A stretch of 64,000 nt of DNA from DATJZH01 sp052146815 (GTDB lineage: Bacteria > Actinomycetota > Actinomycetes > Streptosporangiales > Streptosporangiaceae): positions 1 to 64,000 of the forward strand of contig JBKQMG010000191.1 in NCBI GenBank assembly GCA_052146815.1, given 5' to 3'. The notes below the pieces were generated by a model, which did no database searches, was not told the origin of the DNA, and was given only the letters and a program-made list of their open reading frames with translations. A program made the translations under genes and the position numbers. Below are positions 9,882 to 19,161 of this stretch, in pieces. Each line of letters starts with the position of its first letter. Position 1 is the stretch's first letter.

Positions 9882-11279
9882 ATGGGATACCGAAGAAACG
9901 TCTCCGTACTGCCCATTGTCGTCGGTGTCTTAGTACTCGGCTCGGCGAGCACGGCGCTGGCCACCGCGGGCGGCGCCGGACCGGCCCGCGGCTGGCGCAC
10001 GGTGACGTTCTCGGGCGTGAGCGTGCGGGTTCCGCCGTCCTGGCCGGTGGTAAGGCTCGAGCGCCATCCCGCCGCCTGCCCGCGGCTGGATGTGCACGCC
10101 GTCTATCTCGGCACACCCGGCCGGGCGTCCTTGTGCCCGGCCGCCGCGGGGGGCAAGACCGAGGCCGTGGTGATCGGGCCGGCCAACCCGCAGAGCCCCG
10201 ATGCCCGGGAGGCCACCCGCGCGGTCACGATCGGCGGCCGGGCCGCCCGGACCAACCCCGACTCCGCCCTCACCCATGCGATCACTGATCTGCTGCCCGC
10301 GGCGGGCGTGGAGGTCAGCCTGTCCTACGGCACTGACCGGGCGCTGGCGCGGGAGATCGGCTCGACTATCACGATCGGCCCGGCGGCCCGGTCGAAGTCG
10401 GTCGGGCCGGCCGGCTCGGTCCCGGTCGGGCCGCCGCAGGGCTATTACCGCGGCCCCGGCTTCGACACGTGCGCGGCGCCGTCCGCCGCGGCGATGAAAA
10501 GCTGGCTCGGCTCCCGCTTCCGCGCCGTCGGCGTCTACATCGGCGGGGTCAACCGCAGCTGCGCGCAAGCCGACCTCACCGCAGGCTGGCTCGCCGCCAT
10601 CCAGGCGGCCGGCTGGCATTACTTCCCGCTGTACGCGGGCCTGCAGGCGACCTGCGTGCTGCATAACCCGGGCGACGTCACCATCACCCCCCGCAAGGCG
10701 GCCAGCGAGGGCCGCACCGCCGCGCAGGATGCAGCGGCGCAGGCCCGCAACCTCGGCATCCCGGCCGGCACTCCGCTGATCTACGACATGGAGGCCTATT
10801 CGGGCTGCACCCGGCAAGTGATCCGTTTCCTCGGCGCCTGGGACGGCGAGCTGCATCACGAGAGCTACCGCGCCGGGATCTACGAGTCCTTCTCGAACAT
10901 CGGGGACCTGATCCGCGCGGCCGGCGAGATGATCGAGCCCGATGTCATCAACTACGCCGACTGGGACGGCCGCGCGAACGCCTGGAGTTCCTACATGCCC
11001 GCGGACATGTGGACCGAGCACCAGCGGATTCACCAGTACCAGGGCGGTCACTACGAGACCTTCGGCGGGGTCACCCTGGGCATCGACAGTGACCAGCTGA
11101 ACGTCAACCTCGGCGCGGACACCGGCGTGGCGCTCGCCAGCCGGCCGGCCCGCGCCGCCGGCTGGTCCCGGCCAGCGCCAGCCGGCCGGCCCGTTACTGC
11201 GGCGGCGGCGCTGCCGCTACCGCCGACAGACGGTAGCGGAGCCTGCAGATCACCACGTTGGCCGTGCCGCGCTGGATAG
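9882..11279 (+). CDS. Secreted DUF1906 (glycoside-hydrolase-like) protein
   Basis: 465 residues. The N-terminus has a signal peptide (VSVLPIVVGVLVLGSASTALA, cleavage near residue 28). Residues about 30-170 form a domain I do not recognise; residues about 190-420 match the Rv2525c-like/DUF1906 fold, with GYYRGPGFDTCAAPS, VGVYIGGVNRSCAQ, GTPLIYDMEAYSG and HQYQGGHYETFGGVTLGIDSDQLN. In this family the acidic residues of the DMEAY segment sit at a TIM-barrel active-site position. The last 29 codons overlap the convergent transporter gene (11194-11279), and the tail after residue 430 is low-complexity, so the stop may have shifted. A role in the cell wall is inferred from family precedent only. Confidence 0.85.
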   Translation: MGYRRNVSVLPIVVGVLVLGSASTALATAGGAGPARGWRTVTFSGVSVRVPPSWPVVRLERHPAACPRLDVHAVYLGTPGRASLCPAAAGGKTEAVVIGPANPQSPDAREATRAVTIGGRAARTNPDSALTHAITDLLPAAGVEVSLSYGTDRALAREIGSTITIGPAARSKSVGPAGSVPVGPPQGYYRGPGFDTCAAPSAAAMKSWLGSRFRAVGVYIGGVNRSCAQADLTAGWLAAIQAAGWHYFPLYAGLQATCVLHNPGDVTITPRKAASEGRTAAQDAAAQARNLGIPAGTPLIYDMEAYSGCTRQVIRFLGAWDGELHHESYRAGIYESFSNIGDLIRAAGEMIEPDVINYADWDGRANAWSSYMPADMWTEHQRIHQYQGGHYETFGGVTLGIDSDQLNVNLGADTGVALASRPARAAGWSRPAPAGRPVTAAAALPLPPTDGSGACRSPRWPCRAG

Positions 11280-13014
11280 CCCGTTCCAGCACGTAACCAC
11301 GCTGGTTAAACAGCAGCCGCTGCCACGGCCGGGCCGGCATGACCTCCGGGATGAGGACGACGAGGCGGCGGTAACGGCCCTCTTCCTCCACCCCGTGCAG
11401 GTAGGCGACGATCGGCGCCCCGAGCGCGCGATGCTGGGAGCGCAGGGTGATCAGCGGCACGTCCGGCTGCCATTGCTGCCAGCTCTGCCGGAACTCCGCG
11501 TCGACCTCCTCGTCTTCGGGATCGGCGAAGCAGACCGTCACCGCGACGACCTCGCCGCCCAGCGAGAGCGCCGCGGAGATTGCCTCCCCGGTCAGCCGGG
11601 ACAGACCGCCCACCGGGACGACGATAAGGGAACGCTCCGGCTCCGGCTCCGGCTTCGGCGGCTGGCGACCGAGCTCAAGCTGCGCGCCGATGCGATCGTA
11701 GGCGGCGTGCACCCGGTCGAACATCAGCACCAGCAGCGGCACGATCACCACGACCAGCCAGGCGCCCTCGGTGAATTTGCTGACCAGTTCCACCGCCAGG
11801 GCCGCGGTGGTCAGCACCGCGCCGAGGCCGTTGATGAGCGCCCGCCCTGCCCAGCCGTCGCCGCGCTGCTCCCGCCAGTGCCGCACCATGCCCACCTGGG
11901 ACAGGGTGAAGCCGACGAAGACCCCGATGGCGAACAGCGGCACCAGGGCGAGAGTGTTGCCCTTGGCGACGACGAGCAAGATCGCGGCCAGCACTGCGAG
12001 CACGATAATGCCGTACCGGAAGACCTGCCGGTCAGCGCGCAGCCGGAACATATGCGGCAGGAAATTGTCGCGGGCCAGCAGGCTCGCGAGAACCGGCAGG
12101 CCGCCGAAGGAGGTGTTCGCGGCCAGGGCCAGCAGCACGGTGGTGATCAGCTGAATCGCGTAGAACACCACGTCATGCCCGACCGCGGCGGCCGCCAGCT
12201 GGGCCAGCGTCGTCTGGGCCGCTGACGGTGGCACATGGAACTTGCGGATCAGGACGGCAATGCCGATCAGCATGAGCCCGAGCAGGATGCCGAGCCACAT
12301 CTCGGTGTGCTGGGCCCGGCGGGCGCGCGGCTGCCGGAACTCGGGCACGGCGTTGGCGATGGCCTCGACGCCGGTCAGCGCCGAGCAGCCGGACGCGAAC
12401 GCCTTCAGCAGCAGCAGGATGCCGACCGCCTCGGCGACCTGGGCCACGTGACCGGTCGGCGGGATGACCGGGTGCGAGCGCAGCAGGCCACCGCCGATCA
12501 CGATCGCGATCGCGACGATGAACGCGACCGTGGGGACGATGAAGACCCGTGCGGACTCGGCGACGCCGCGCAGGTTGATCGCGGTGATCAGGGCGAGGAC
12601 GGCGAGGCAGATCCAGACCCGCCCCCCGTACAGGGCCGGGAACGCGGAGGTGAGCGCGGCGACCCCGGCGGACACGCCGACGGCGGCGTTCAGCACGTAG
12701 TCCACGATCAGCGAGGCCGCGGCCACCAGGCTGGCCTGGCGGCCGAGGTGCCGTCCGGCCACGGCGTAGGCGCCGCCGCCGCCGGGAAACGCCGCGATGA
12801 CCTGGCGGTAGGAGACGACGAGCACGACGAGCAGGATGACGATCGCGATCGTCACCGGCAGCGTGTAAGCCAGGCCCGCGGTCCCGGCCGCGGCCAGCAC
12901 GACCACGATGGCCTCGGGCCCGTAGGCCACTGAGGAGAGCGCGTCGAGGGACAGCGCCGCCAGGCCCTCGAACGCGGTCAGCCGATGTCGCTCCTCATCG
13001 GGAGCAGCGCTCAT
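11194..13014 (-). CDS. APC-superfamily permease, KimA-like K+ importer
   Basis: 606 residues with about twelve membrane helices and a roughly 150-residue soluble C-terminal domain (SLIVVPVGGLSRLTGEAI). The segment ALSLDALSSVAYGPE corresponds closely to the start of Bacillus KimA (YdaO), including the Asp and Tyr (here Asp24 and Tyr31) known there to coordinate K+. SYRQVIAAFPGGGGAY, GCSALTGVEAIANAVPEF and FTLSQVGM also match. General amino-acid permeases lack this combination and the long C-terminal domain. KimA is a high-affinity, proton-coupled K+ importer, which fits the adjoining kdp genes. Annotators may label it only APC family permease. Starts at ATG 13012-13014. Confidence 0.8.
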   Translation of the reverse strand: MSAAPDEERHRLTAFEGLAALSLDALSSVAYGPEAIVVVLAAAGTAGLAYTLPVTIAIVILLVVLVVSYRQVIAAFPGGGGAYAVAGRHLGRQASLVAAASLIVDYVLNAAVGVSAGVAALTSAFPALYGGRVWICLAVLALITAINLRGVAESARVFIVPTVAFIVAIAIVIGGGLLRSHPVIPPTGHVAQVAEAVGILLLLKAFASGCSALTGVEAIANAVPEFRQPRARRAQHTEMWLGILLGLMLIGIAVLIRKFHVPPSAAQTTLAQLAAAAVGHDVVFYAIQLITTVLLALAANTSFGGLPVLASLLARDNFLPHMFRLRADRQVFRYGIIVLAVLAAILLVVAKGNTLALVPLFAIGVFVGFTLSQVGMVRHWREQRGDGWAGRALINGLGAVLTTAALAVELVSKFTEGAWLVVVIVPLLVLMFDRVHAAYDRIGAQLELGRQPPKPEPEPERSLIVVPVGGLSRLTGEAISAALSLGGEVVAVTVCFADPEDEEVDAEFRQSWQQWQPDVPLITLRSQHRALGAPIVAYLHGVEEEGRYRRLVVLIPEVMPARPWQRLLFNQRGYVLERAIQRGTANVVICRLRYRLSAVAAAPPPQ

Positions 13015-13089
13015 GCCCCCGATACAAGCACGAAGGGGGTACCGGCACGCCAGAACGCGCCGGCCCGGCCCCCTGCCGGGGCCGCGGGA

Positions 13090-13338
13090 TCAGTGACTGA
13101 GGACGAGGACGGCGATAATGACCAGCACAATGGCGACGCCGACGACCACTGCGGTCAGGCCTGCGACATTGCGCTTCGGGGCCCGCATCGCCCACGGGCG
13201 CTGCGCGTCACCCTCGTTCGCGGCGGCGAAGGCGCGGAACTGGGCCGTGTTGGCGGAGGCGTCGGGCGTGGCGCGGAACTCGCCGGTGCTGATCGGCCGG
13301 CGGGTCCCGCCTGAAGGATCAAGGTCGCGCTCGGACAT
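13090..13338 (-). CDS. Small C-terminally membrane-anchored protein
   Basis: 82 residues from ATG 13336-13338 (MSERDLDPSGGT). The first 55 residues are polar and probably cytoplasmic; residues about 58-80 form one membrane helix (VAGLTAVVVGVAIVLVIIAVLVLSH). It is transcribed toward the KimA-like gene, with 75 bases between its stop and that gene's start. I do not recognise a family. An in-frame ATG seven codons upstream is less likely because MSERDL has typical N-terminal composition. Confidence 0.65.
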   Translation of the reverse strand: MSERDLDPSGGTRRPISTGEFRATPDASANTAQFRAFAAANEGDAQRPWAMRAPKRNVAGLTAVVVGVAIVLVIIAVLVLSH

Positions 13339-13417
13339 GGCCCGACTGTATCGGAACACGCGGCGGAAAAATGGCCGGTCCGCTGAGATCCCATCGAACT
13401 TCGCAGCCGGGGCGGTG

Positions 13418-13882
13418 TCACGCCTCGGCGCCGGGTCCGGGCATTTCCGGACGGCTGACCAGCCGGGACAGCACGATCACGCTCCTGGTTCGGACCACGA
13501 ATGGCTCGGCGCCGATTCGCTCGACCACCTGCTCGAAGTGGCGCACGTCCGCGGCCCGGATGTGCAGCAGCGCGTCGGCGTCCCCGGTGACCGTGCAGGC
13601 GTCGGTGACTTCCGGCAGCTTGGCGATCGCGGCGGCGATGTCGGCGGGCGAGGTCCGGCCGCGGCAGAAGAGCTCGACGTAAGCCTCCGTGGTCCAGCCG
13701 AGCGCAGACGGGTCGACCCGGGCCGAGAACCCGCGGATCGCGCCCGAGGCGCGCAGCCGGTCGACCCGTCGCTTGACCGCCGGGGCCGACAGGCCCACCT
13801 GCGCCCCGACCTCCGCGTAGGTCGCGCGCCCGTCGCTGACCAGGGCGGCCACGATCCGCCGGTCAAGGTCGTCGAGTGCCAT
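13418..13882 (-). CDS. Lrp/AsnC-family transcription regulator
   Basis: 154 residues from ATG 13880-13882. N-terminal winged helix-turn-helix (DDLDRRIVAALVSDGRATYAEVGAQVGLSAPAVKRRVDRL) and a RAM/AsnC ligand domain (EAYVELFCRGRTSPADIAAAIAKLPEV..VTGDADALLHIRA). Such proteins sense amino acids and form octamer-like assemblies. It is divergent from the agmatinase-type gene with 194 bases between starts, so that gene is the obvious candidate target. The frame is open for 54 further codons upstream, but those residues are not family-like. Confidence 0.92.
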   Translation of the reverse strand: MALDDLDRRIVAALVSDGRATYAEVGAQVGLSAPAVKRRVDRLRASGAIRGFSARVDPSALGWTTEAYVELFCRGRTSPADIAAAIAKLPEVTDACTVTGDADALLHIRAADVRHFEQVVERIGAEPFVVRTRSVIVLSRLVSRPEMPGPGAEA

Positions 13883-14076
13883 CGCCCGGCCGCTCAGCTG
13901 CCTGGCGAGACGCCGAGCGCCACGGCCGCCGCCAGCGGGATGACCGCCAGCAGCGCGGTGGCCGGCATGGTGCCCTTCACAGCCACCCATCCTCGCACCC
14001 GCGCCCCACGGCGCACAGCCAACGCCCCGCCGCAGGCGCGCCATCCCGCTATCGTCGTCATCTGGGAGGTAGGGCG

Positions 14077-15129
14077 ATGACGCGACTAGGCGGGATGTAC
14101 GGACCGGACGCCACTTTTCTGGGCGTGCCCCGCGCCGACCTCGCCGATCCTGGCGCCTGGGCGGGCACCGACATAATGATCATCGGCGCGCCGTTCGACG
14201 GCGGCACGTCGCACCGGCCTGGTGCCCGTTTCGGCCCGCAGGCGATTCGCTTCACCGATTACCTGCCGCACGACGGCTCCCGGCCGCATCTGGCCCTCGG
14301 CGTCGATCCGCTGGCCGATATGCGGGTGGCCGACGCCGGTGACATCGAGATGCCCTCCGGCGACACCGAACTATCGCTGCGCAGGCTCGAGCAGGCGGTG
14401 CACCGGTGCTGTCACGCCGGCGCCATCCCGGTGATTCTCGGCGGCGACCACACGATCGCGCTGCCCGACGCGACCGGAGTAGCCCGGCACGTGGGCTGGG
14501 GGCGCCTGTCGATGATCCACTTCGACGCGCACGCGGATACCGGCGACACCCAGTTCGGCGCGCTGCACGGGCACGGCACGCCGATGCGCCGGCTCATCGA
14601 GTCCGGCGCGGTGCGCGGGGACCGGTTCCTGCAGATCGGCCTGCGCGGCTACTGGCCCGAGCCTGAGACCCTGGACTGGATGGCCGATCAGCACATGCGC
14701 AGCTACGAGATGACCGAGGTGGTGACCAGGGGCCTGGACGAGTGCCTGACCGAGGCATTCGCGATCGCGACCGAAGACTGCGACGGGGTGTTCCTGTCCG
14801 TGGACGTCGATGTGGTCGACCCCGGCATGGCGCCGGGGACCGGTACGCCCGAGCCCGGCGGCCTGACCAGCCGTCAGCTGCTGGACTCGGTCCGCCGCAT
14901 CGCGATGGAGCTGCCGGTAGCCGGGATCGACGTCGTCGAGGTCGCGCCGCCCTACGACCACGCCGAGGTCACCGCGTTCCTGGCCAACCGGGTGGTGCTG
15001 GAAGCGCTGTCGGGGATCGCCTGGCGCAGGGCACGGGAAGCGGCGGGCAGCGCCGTCCGCTCGCCGCAGGCGCCGCTGCTGACGGGCCGCGGTCAGCAGC
15101 CGGGACAGGAAGGCGATCCTCAGGAGTAA
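14077..15129 (+). CDS. Agmatinase-type ureohydrolase
   Basis: 350 residues from ATG 14077, preceded by GGGAGGTAGGG. Arginase-fold manganese enzyme; the metal ligands are visible in GGDHTIALPD, HFDAHADTGD and SVDVDVVDPGMAPGTGTPEPGG. Family members hydrolyse agmatine, guanidinobutyrate or related guanidino compounds to urea plus an amine; the exact substrate cannot be read from sequence. The Met at 14077 is preferred over upstream in-frame codons because of the RBS and because the family begins with about this spacing. The 40-residue C-terminal tail after GIAWRRAREAA is not conserved. Paired with the divergent Lrp gene. Confidence 0.9.
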   Translation: MTRLGGMYGPDATFLGVPRADLADPGAWAGTDIMIIGAPFDGGTSHRPGARFGPQAIRFTDYLPHDGSRPHLALGVDPLADMRVADAGDIEMPSGDTELSLRRLEQAVHRCCHAGAIPVILGGDHTIALPDATGVARHVGWGRLSMIHFDAHADTGDTQFGALHGHGTPMRRLIESGAVRGDRFLQIGLRGYWPEPETLDWMADQHMRSYEMTEVVTRGLDECLTEAFAIATEDCDGVFLSVDVDVVDPGMAPGTGTPEPGGLTSRQLLDSVRRIAMELPVAGIDVVEVAPPYDHAEVTAFLANRVVLEALSGIAWRRAREAAGSAVRSPQAPLLTGRGQQPGQEGDPQE

Positions 15130-15196
15130 CCCCGGGTACCGATAGGCCGCCCCGCGCCGCCGGACCTGTCCGATCGAGGGCTTCTATAGTTGACGG

Positions 15197-16120
15197 ATGC
15201 TGGACGTGACCAGGCTCCGCGTGCTCGTCGCCGTGGCCCGGCATGGCTCGGTGACCGCCGCGGCCCGGGCCCTGAACTACGCCCAGCCGTCCATCAGCCA
15301 TCACATCGCCCGGCTGGAAGCCGAGACCGGCGCGCAACTGCTGCAGCGGGCCGGGCGCGGCGTGCGGCTGACCGAGGCCGGCCGGCTCCTCGCCGAGCGG
15401 GCCGAAGAGGTCATCGGCCGACTGGACGCCGCCGAGGCCGAGCTCGCCGCGCACGTCGGCCTGCGGGAGGGCCGGGTCCGGCTCGCCGCCTTCCCCTCCG
15501 CCCTCGGCACCATCGTCCCGGCGGCGGCCGCCCGGCTTGAGGCCGAGACCCCGGGCATGGACCTCACCCTGGCCGAGGCGGAGCCGCCCGAGGCGCTGCG
15601 CATGCTCCGGGCCGGCTACGTCGACGTGGCGCTGGTCTTCCGGCACTATCAGCAGGACGCCGACCTGGCGCCGCCGAGCCCGGGCGACGACGGGATCCGG
15701 GGCACGCTGCTGCTCGACGAGCCGGTGCATCTCGTCACGCAGGCCAGGTCAGCCGCGCCGTACCCGGCCGGCCTGGCCGGGTACGCGGGGCACCGCTGGA
15801 TCGCCGGGTGCGACCGCTGCCGGGCGCAGCTGATCCGGCAGTGCTCCCTGGCGGGATTTACCCCCAAGGTGGCCTTTACCACCGACGACTATGTCGCCGT
15901 ACAGGCGCTGGTGGCCGCGGGCCTGGGCGTGACCACCCTGCCGGAGCTGGCCCTGCGCGCCGCCCGGCATCCGGGCGTCGATGCGACGCCGCTGGCGGGC
16001 GCGCGCCGTTACGTATTCGCCGTCACTTACGGTGATCCGCCTGACCCGCCCGCCAGTGCCCGTCTCATCGAGGTGCTGGCCCGGTCAGCGGCCCGCGCCG
16101 CCGCCCCGGCTCCGGCCTGA
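15197..16120 (+). CDS. LysR-family transcription regulator
   Basis: 307 residues. Helix-turn-helix at the N-terminus (DVTRLRVLVAVARHGSVTAAARALNYAQPSISHHIARLE) followed by the periplasmic-binding-like effector domain. A short C-rich patch (HRWIAGCDRCRAQLIRQC, about residues 200-217) is present. It lies 67 bases after the ureohydrolase on the same strand and ends 4 bases before the convergent acyl-CoA synthetase. LysR proteins usually regulate a neighbouring gene; no divergent partner is present, so the target is unclear. Confidence 0.92.
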   Translation: MLDVTRLRVLVAVARHGSVTAAARALNYAQPSISHHIARLEAETGAQLLQRAGRGVRLTEAGRLLAERAEEVIGRLDAAEAELAAHVGLREGRVRLAAFPSALGTIVPAAAARLEAETPGMDLTLAEAEPPEALRMLRAGYVDVALVFRHYQQDADLAPPSPGDDGIRGTLLLDEPVHLVTQARSAAPYPAGLAGYAGHRWIAGCDRCRAQLIRQCSLAGFTPKVAFTTDDYVAVQALVAAGLGVTTLPELALRAARHPGVDATPLAGARRYVFAVTYGDPPDPPASARLIEVLARSAARAAAPAPA

Positions 16121-16124
16121 GGGC

Positions 16125-17675
16125 TCAGATCACGCTGCCGCGGCCTGCCCAGTACGGACCACGGAGCCGCCGCCTGAGCAGCTTGCCGCTCGGTTCGCGC
16201 GGCAGCTCGTCGGTGAAGTCGATGGACCGCGGCCATTTCAGCCGCGCGAGCCGGCCATCCAGCCACGCCATGATCTCGGCGGCCAGCTCGTCAGTGGGCG
16301 CCACGCCGCTGGCCGGCTCCACGACCGCCTTGACCTGCTCGCCCCACTCCTCGTCCGGGACGCCGAACACCGCCACGTCGCCGACTTTGGGATGCATGAT
16401 GATCTCGGCCTCGACTTCGGCCGGGTAGATATTCACGCCGCCCGAGATGATCATTTCCGATCTGCGGTCGCACAGGAACAGGTACCCGTCCTCGTCCAGG
16501 AACCCGATGTCGCCGACGGTGAACAGCGCGCCCCGGCGATTCGCGGCCGTCTTGGCCGGGTCACCGTAGTACTCGAAGTCCGAGGTCCCCATCCGCATGT
16601 AGATCGTGCCCGGCGCGCCCGGCGGGCACGGCCGGCCCGCGTCGTCGACGACCATGACCTCGCTGACCGGCCACGGCCGCCCGACGGTGCCGGGCCGGCC
16701 CAGCCAGTCCTGCGGGGTGGCGATCGTGCCGCCGCCCTCGGTGGCCGCGTAGTACTCGTAGACGCACGGCCCCCACCAGTCGAGCATCGCCTGCTTGATC
16801 CCGGCCGGGCAGGGCGCGGCCGCATGCAGCAGCCACTGCATCGAGGACAGGTCGTAGCGGCCCCGGACCTCGCCGGGCAGCGAGAGCAGCCGCTTGAACT
16901 GCGTCGGCACCATGTGGGTGCCGGTGACCTGGTACCGCTCCACCAGGGCCAGCGCCCGCTCGGAATCCCAGCCGTCCATGCAGACAAGCGTGTGGCCGAG
17001 CTGCAGCGCGCCGCCGCCGAACACGGTCACGGCCGTGTGGTAGTTCGGCGAGGTGACCAGGTGCACGTTGGGGCGGCCCTGCGTGATGCCGAAGAACTGC
17101 AGCAGTGCCGCGGACAGCTGCGCCCCCTCGTCGGGCTCCAGGCCGGACAGCGGGCGCCGCACGCCTTTCGGCCGGCCCGTCGTGCCGGAGGTGTAGTGCA
17201 TGGTCGAGCCGGCGCTGCGGTCAGGCGGCGCGGTCACCGGCTGGCCGCCCCGCAGCTTCCCGACGCTGGTGAAGCCGGGCACGTCACCGTAGCCGAACCG
17301 GGCGGCGGGCGGCAGGCCGGCCAGGTCCGCGGCCGCCACGGCGACGGGCCCGAAGCGCTCGTGCGCGAAAAACGCCCGCGCCCGGCAGTCGCCGAGGATG
17401 TAGGCGATCTCGGGCGCCGTGAAATGCCAGTTGATCGGGGTGAAGTACCAGCCTGACTGCAGCGCGGCCAGGTACATCTCCACCGCGCCCGCGCCGTTGG
17501 GCAGCACGGCGGCGATCCCGTCGCCCGGCCGCAGGCCGAGCGCCCGCAGCGCATGACTGATCTGGTGCACCCGGCCGAGCAGCTCCCCGGCGGTCAGCAT
17601 CGCGCCGTCTGCGTCGATGACGGCGATCCAGTCCGGATCCCGTTCAGCGCGGCGCCAGAAGCCCAGCGGTTCCAC
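16125..17675 (-). CDS. AMP-dependent acyl-CoA synthetase (FadD-like)
   Basis: 516 residues. ANL-superfamily adenylating enzyme: P-loop YTSGTTGRPKGVRRP, A5 motif YYAATEGGGTIATP, A7 TVGDIGFLDEDGYLFLCDR and A10 lysine in EPSGKLLRRRLRG. It activates a carboxylic acid to acyl-AMP and then acyl-CoA. Closest by memory to short FadD4-type synthetases; chain-length preference is not readable. Monocistronic on the minus strand and convergent with the LysR gene. Confidence 0.92.
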   Translation of the reverse strand: MEPLGFWRRAERDPDWIAVIDADGAMLTAGELLGRVHQISHALRALGLRPGDGIAAVLPNGAGAVEMYLAALQSGWYFTPINWHFTAPEIAYILGDCRARAFFAHERFGPVAVAAADLAGLPPAARFGYGDVPGFTSVGKLRGGQPVTAPPDRSAGSTMHYTSGTTGRPKGVRRPLSGLEPDEGAQLSAALLQFFGITQGRPNVHLVTSPNYHTAVTVFGGGALQLGHTLVCMDGWDSERALALVERYQVTGTHMVPTQFKRLLSLPGEVRGRYDLSSMQWLLHAAAPCPAGIKQAMLDWWGPCVYEYYAATEGGGTIATPQDWLGRPGTVGRPWPVSEVMVVDDAGRPCPPGAPGTIYMRMGTSDFEYYGDPAKTAANRRGALFTVGDIGFLDEDGYLFLCDRRSEMIISGGVNIYPAEVEAEIIMHPKVGDVAVFGVPDEEWGEQVKAVVEPASGVAPTDELAAEIMAWLDGRLARLKWPRSIDFTDELPREPSGKLLRRRLRGPYWAGRGSVI

Positions 17676-17840
17676 TGCTCACCTCCAGGCTCCGCTCACC
17701 TCCGGGCTCAGCCGCCCGCGGCCCGCGGCGAACCGGCCCAGAACCGAAGTACAGCACGCGGCATTTCCGCCTACAAGCGCGGGCCATTCCCCGGCCGCAG
17801 CCCTCGCCGTCCGCGCGCACCTGCGCTCGGCGGGCGGCGC

Positions 17841-17884
17841 TCAGCGAGCCCGCGGCGTCAGCTCAGCGAGCCCGCGGCGTCAGC
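17841..17884. repeat. 22-bp perfect tandem duplication spanning a stop codon
   Basis: Two identical 22-bp copies at 17841-17862 and 17863-17884. Each contains the minus-strand TGA, so the DUF3068 gene stop (17863-17865) is itself duplicated just downstream at 17841-17843. Because 22 is not a multiple of 3 the duplication would change any read-through frame. Confidence 0.8.
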
Positions 17885-18849
17885 TCAGCGTGCGTGCCGA
17901 TGGCATGCGGCTCATCAGCGGCGTCGGGCTCGCCGGGATCAGAGCGTCCGAGGGCGAGCACGCTGCCCGCCGCCAGGAAGACGATTCCCGCCAGGCCCGC
18001 GGCGACCGGGACGGTGGTGGTGGCGAGCGTGACCAGCCGGCCGCGCTGGCGGGCGGATGCCACCAGGGCGGCCACGCTCGGCGGCTGCATCGTCAGGTCG
18101 CCGCCGTACAGCTCGAGAAGCTGATCGCCGGCGGAGTTGCGCAGGGTCAGCTGCTCGTCCTGCGCAGTGTCCACTAGCTGCCCGGTGACCGGATCCACCC
18201 AGAACCTCGTGGTGGTCTGGTAGTACTCCCCGAGGGTGACCGAAGCCTGGGCCTTCATGCCGACCAGGGGGCCCGGCAGCGTCTGGGTGCCGAACCGCGT
18301 CGCGGTGACGTGCTCGACGAACTCGTCCGCGGCCAGGCCGCCGATCGTGGCGGTACCGGCGTAGCGGGCAGGCTCGGGCCGCCGCAGGGTCGGGTCGAAG
18401 ACAAGGTAAGTCCGTTGCTGCGTGCCGGGCGGCCAGGCGAAGCCCTGGCCCGACCAGTCCGCCGTCCTCTTCGTGCCGACGGCGGCACCGCAGCAGTTCG
18501 TCACCACACCCGTGCGGCGGTCGAAGGCAAGCCGCTCGGTGGAGGTCTGGTAGGCCGTGGCGTGCGTCTGGTCGTAGGCGTAGGTGAATTCGTTCCACAC
18601 CGCGCGCGCCGGGGTACCGGCCGCGACATCGCCCTCGATCGTCTGCGTCGCGCGCAGGTGCACCCTGGTGAATTCCTGCAGCAGAGCGGGGCTGAAGTAG
18701 GTGACATTCCGGCCGGCCAGCGTGACGACCTGGTATTCGTTCAGCGGGAACTTCTCCGCCTGACCGGCCAGGACCAGGAACTCGACCGCCGCGAACACGA
18801 CGAGGAATGCCCCGAGGCCGCTCATGATGAGCCCGACGACGCGGCGCAT
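17863..18849 (-). CDS. DUF3068 (PorA-family-like) membrane protein
   Basis: 328 residues. One membrane helix at each end (about 8-28 and 278-300) with a large external domain between: AEKFPLNEYQVVTLAGRNVTYFSPALLQE, DRRTGVVTNCCGAAVG, QGFAWPPGTQQRTYLVFDPTLRRPEPARYAGTA broken over the conserved centre, and TTTRFWVDPVTGQLVDTAQDEQLTL. These match the actinobacterial DUF3068 family, annotated in databases as porin PorA family; a pore function for this member is not established. A two-Cys motif TNCCG lies at about residue 117. Confidence 0.88.
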   Translation of the reverse strand: MRRVVGLIMSGLGAFLVVFAAVEFLVLAGQAEKFPLNEYQVVTLAGRNVTYFSPALLQEFTRVHLRATQTIEGDVAAGTPARAVWNEFTYAYDQTHATAYQTSTERLAFDRRTGVVTNCCGAAVGTKRTADWSGQGFAWPPGTQQRTYLVFDPTLRRPEPARYAGTATIGGLAADEFVEHVTATRFGTQTLPGPLVGMKAQASVTLGEYYQTTTRFWVDPVTGQLVDTAQDEQLTLRNSAGDQLLELYGGDLTMQPPSVAALVASARQRGRLVTLATTTVPVAAGLAGIVFLAAGSVLALGRSDPGEPDAADEPHAIGTHAELTPRAR

Positions 18850-18950
18850 CCACCCTCCACGACTGCCCGCTGCCGCCGCTGCGGCCCGCTGCCGCCGACA
18901 ATGATGACCGGGTTATGTGCTCTGCGGCGATCCTAGCGGGCCGGGCCGGC

Positions 18951-19088
18951 CTACGGCGGGCCGTAGTTGTGCAGCGGAGCGTTGGCCGGCGTGCCGTTCG
19001 CGGCTGCGAGCAGCACATCGCTGGCCACGTAGCTGACGCCGACGGCGAGGACCGCGCCGATCATCACCGCGATCAGCAGGCGAATCAC
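18951..19088 (-). CDS. 45-aa membrane protein, DUF2613-like
   Basis: GTG start at 19086-19088 with GGAGGG upstream; product begins VIRLLIAVMIGAVLAVG, one helix, and ends PLHNYGPP. The helix plus the terminal NYG motif resembles small DUF2613-type proteins of actinobacteria; the match is from memory and the length is short. It precedes DUF3068 on the same strand by about 100 bases. Confidence 0.55.
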   Translation of the reverse strand: MIRLLIAVMIGAVLAVGVSYVASDVLLAAANGTPANAPLHNYGPP

Positions 19089-19161
19089 GACCTCTTGCCC
19101 TCCTTCGCCCGTCTGCCGGACAGCGTAGCCGCCGGCCTGGTCCCCGGCTACCCTGGCGGCC

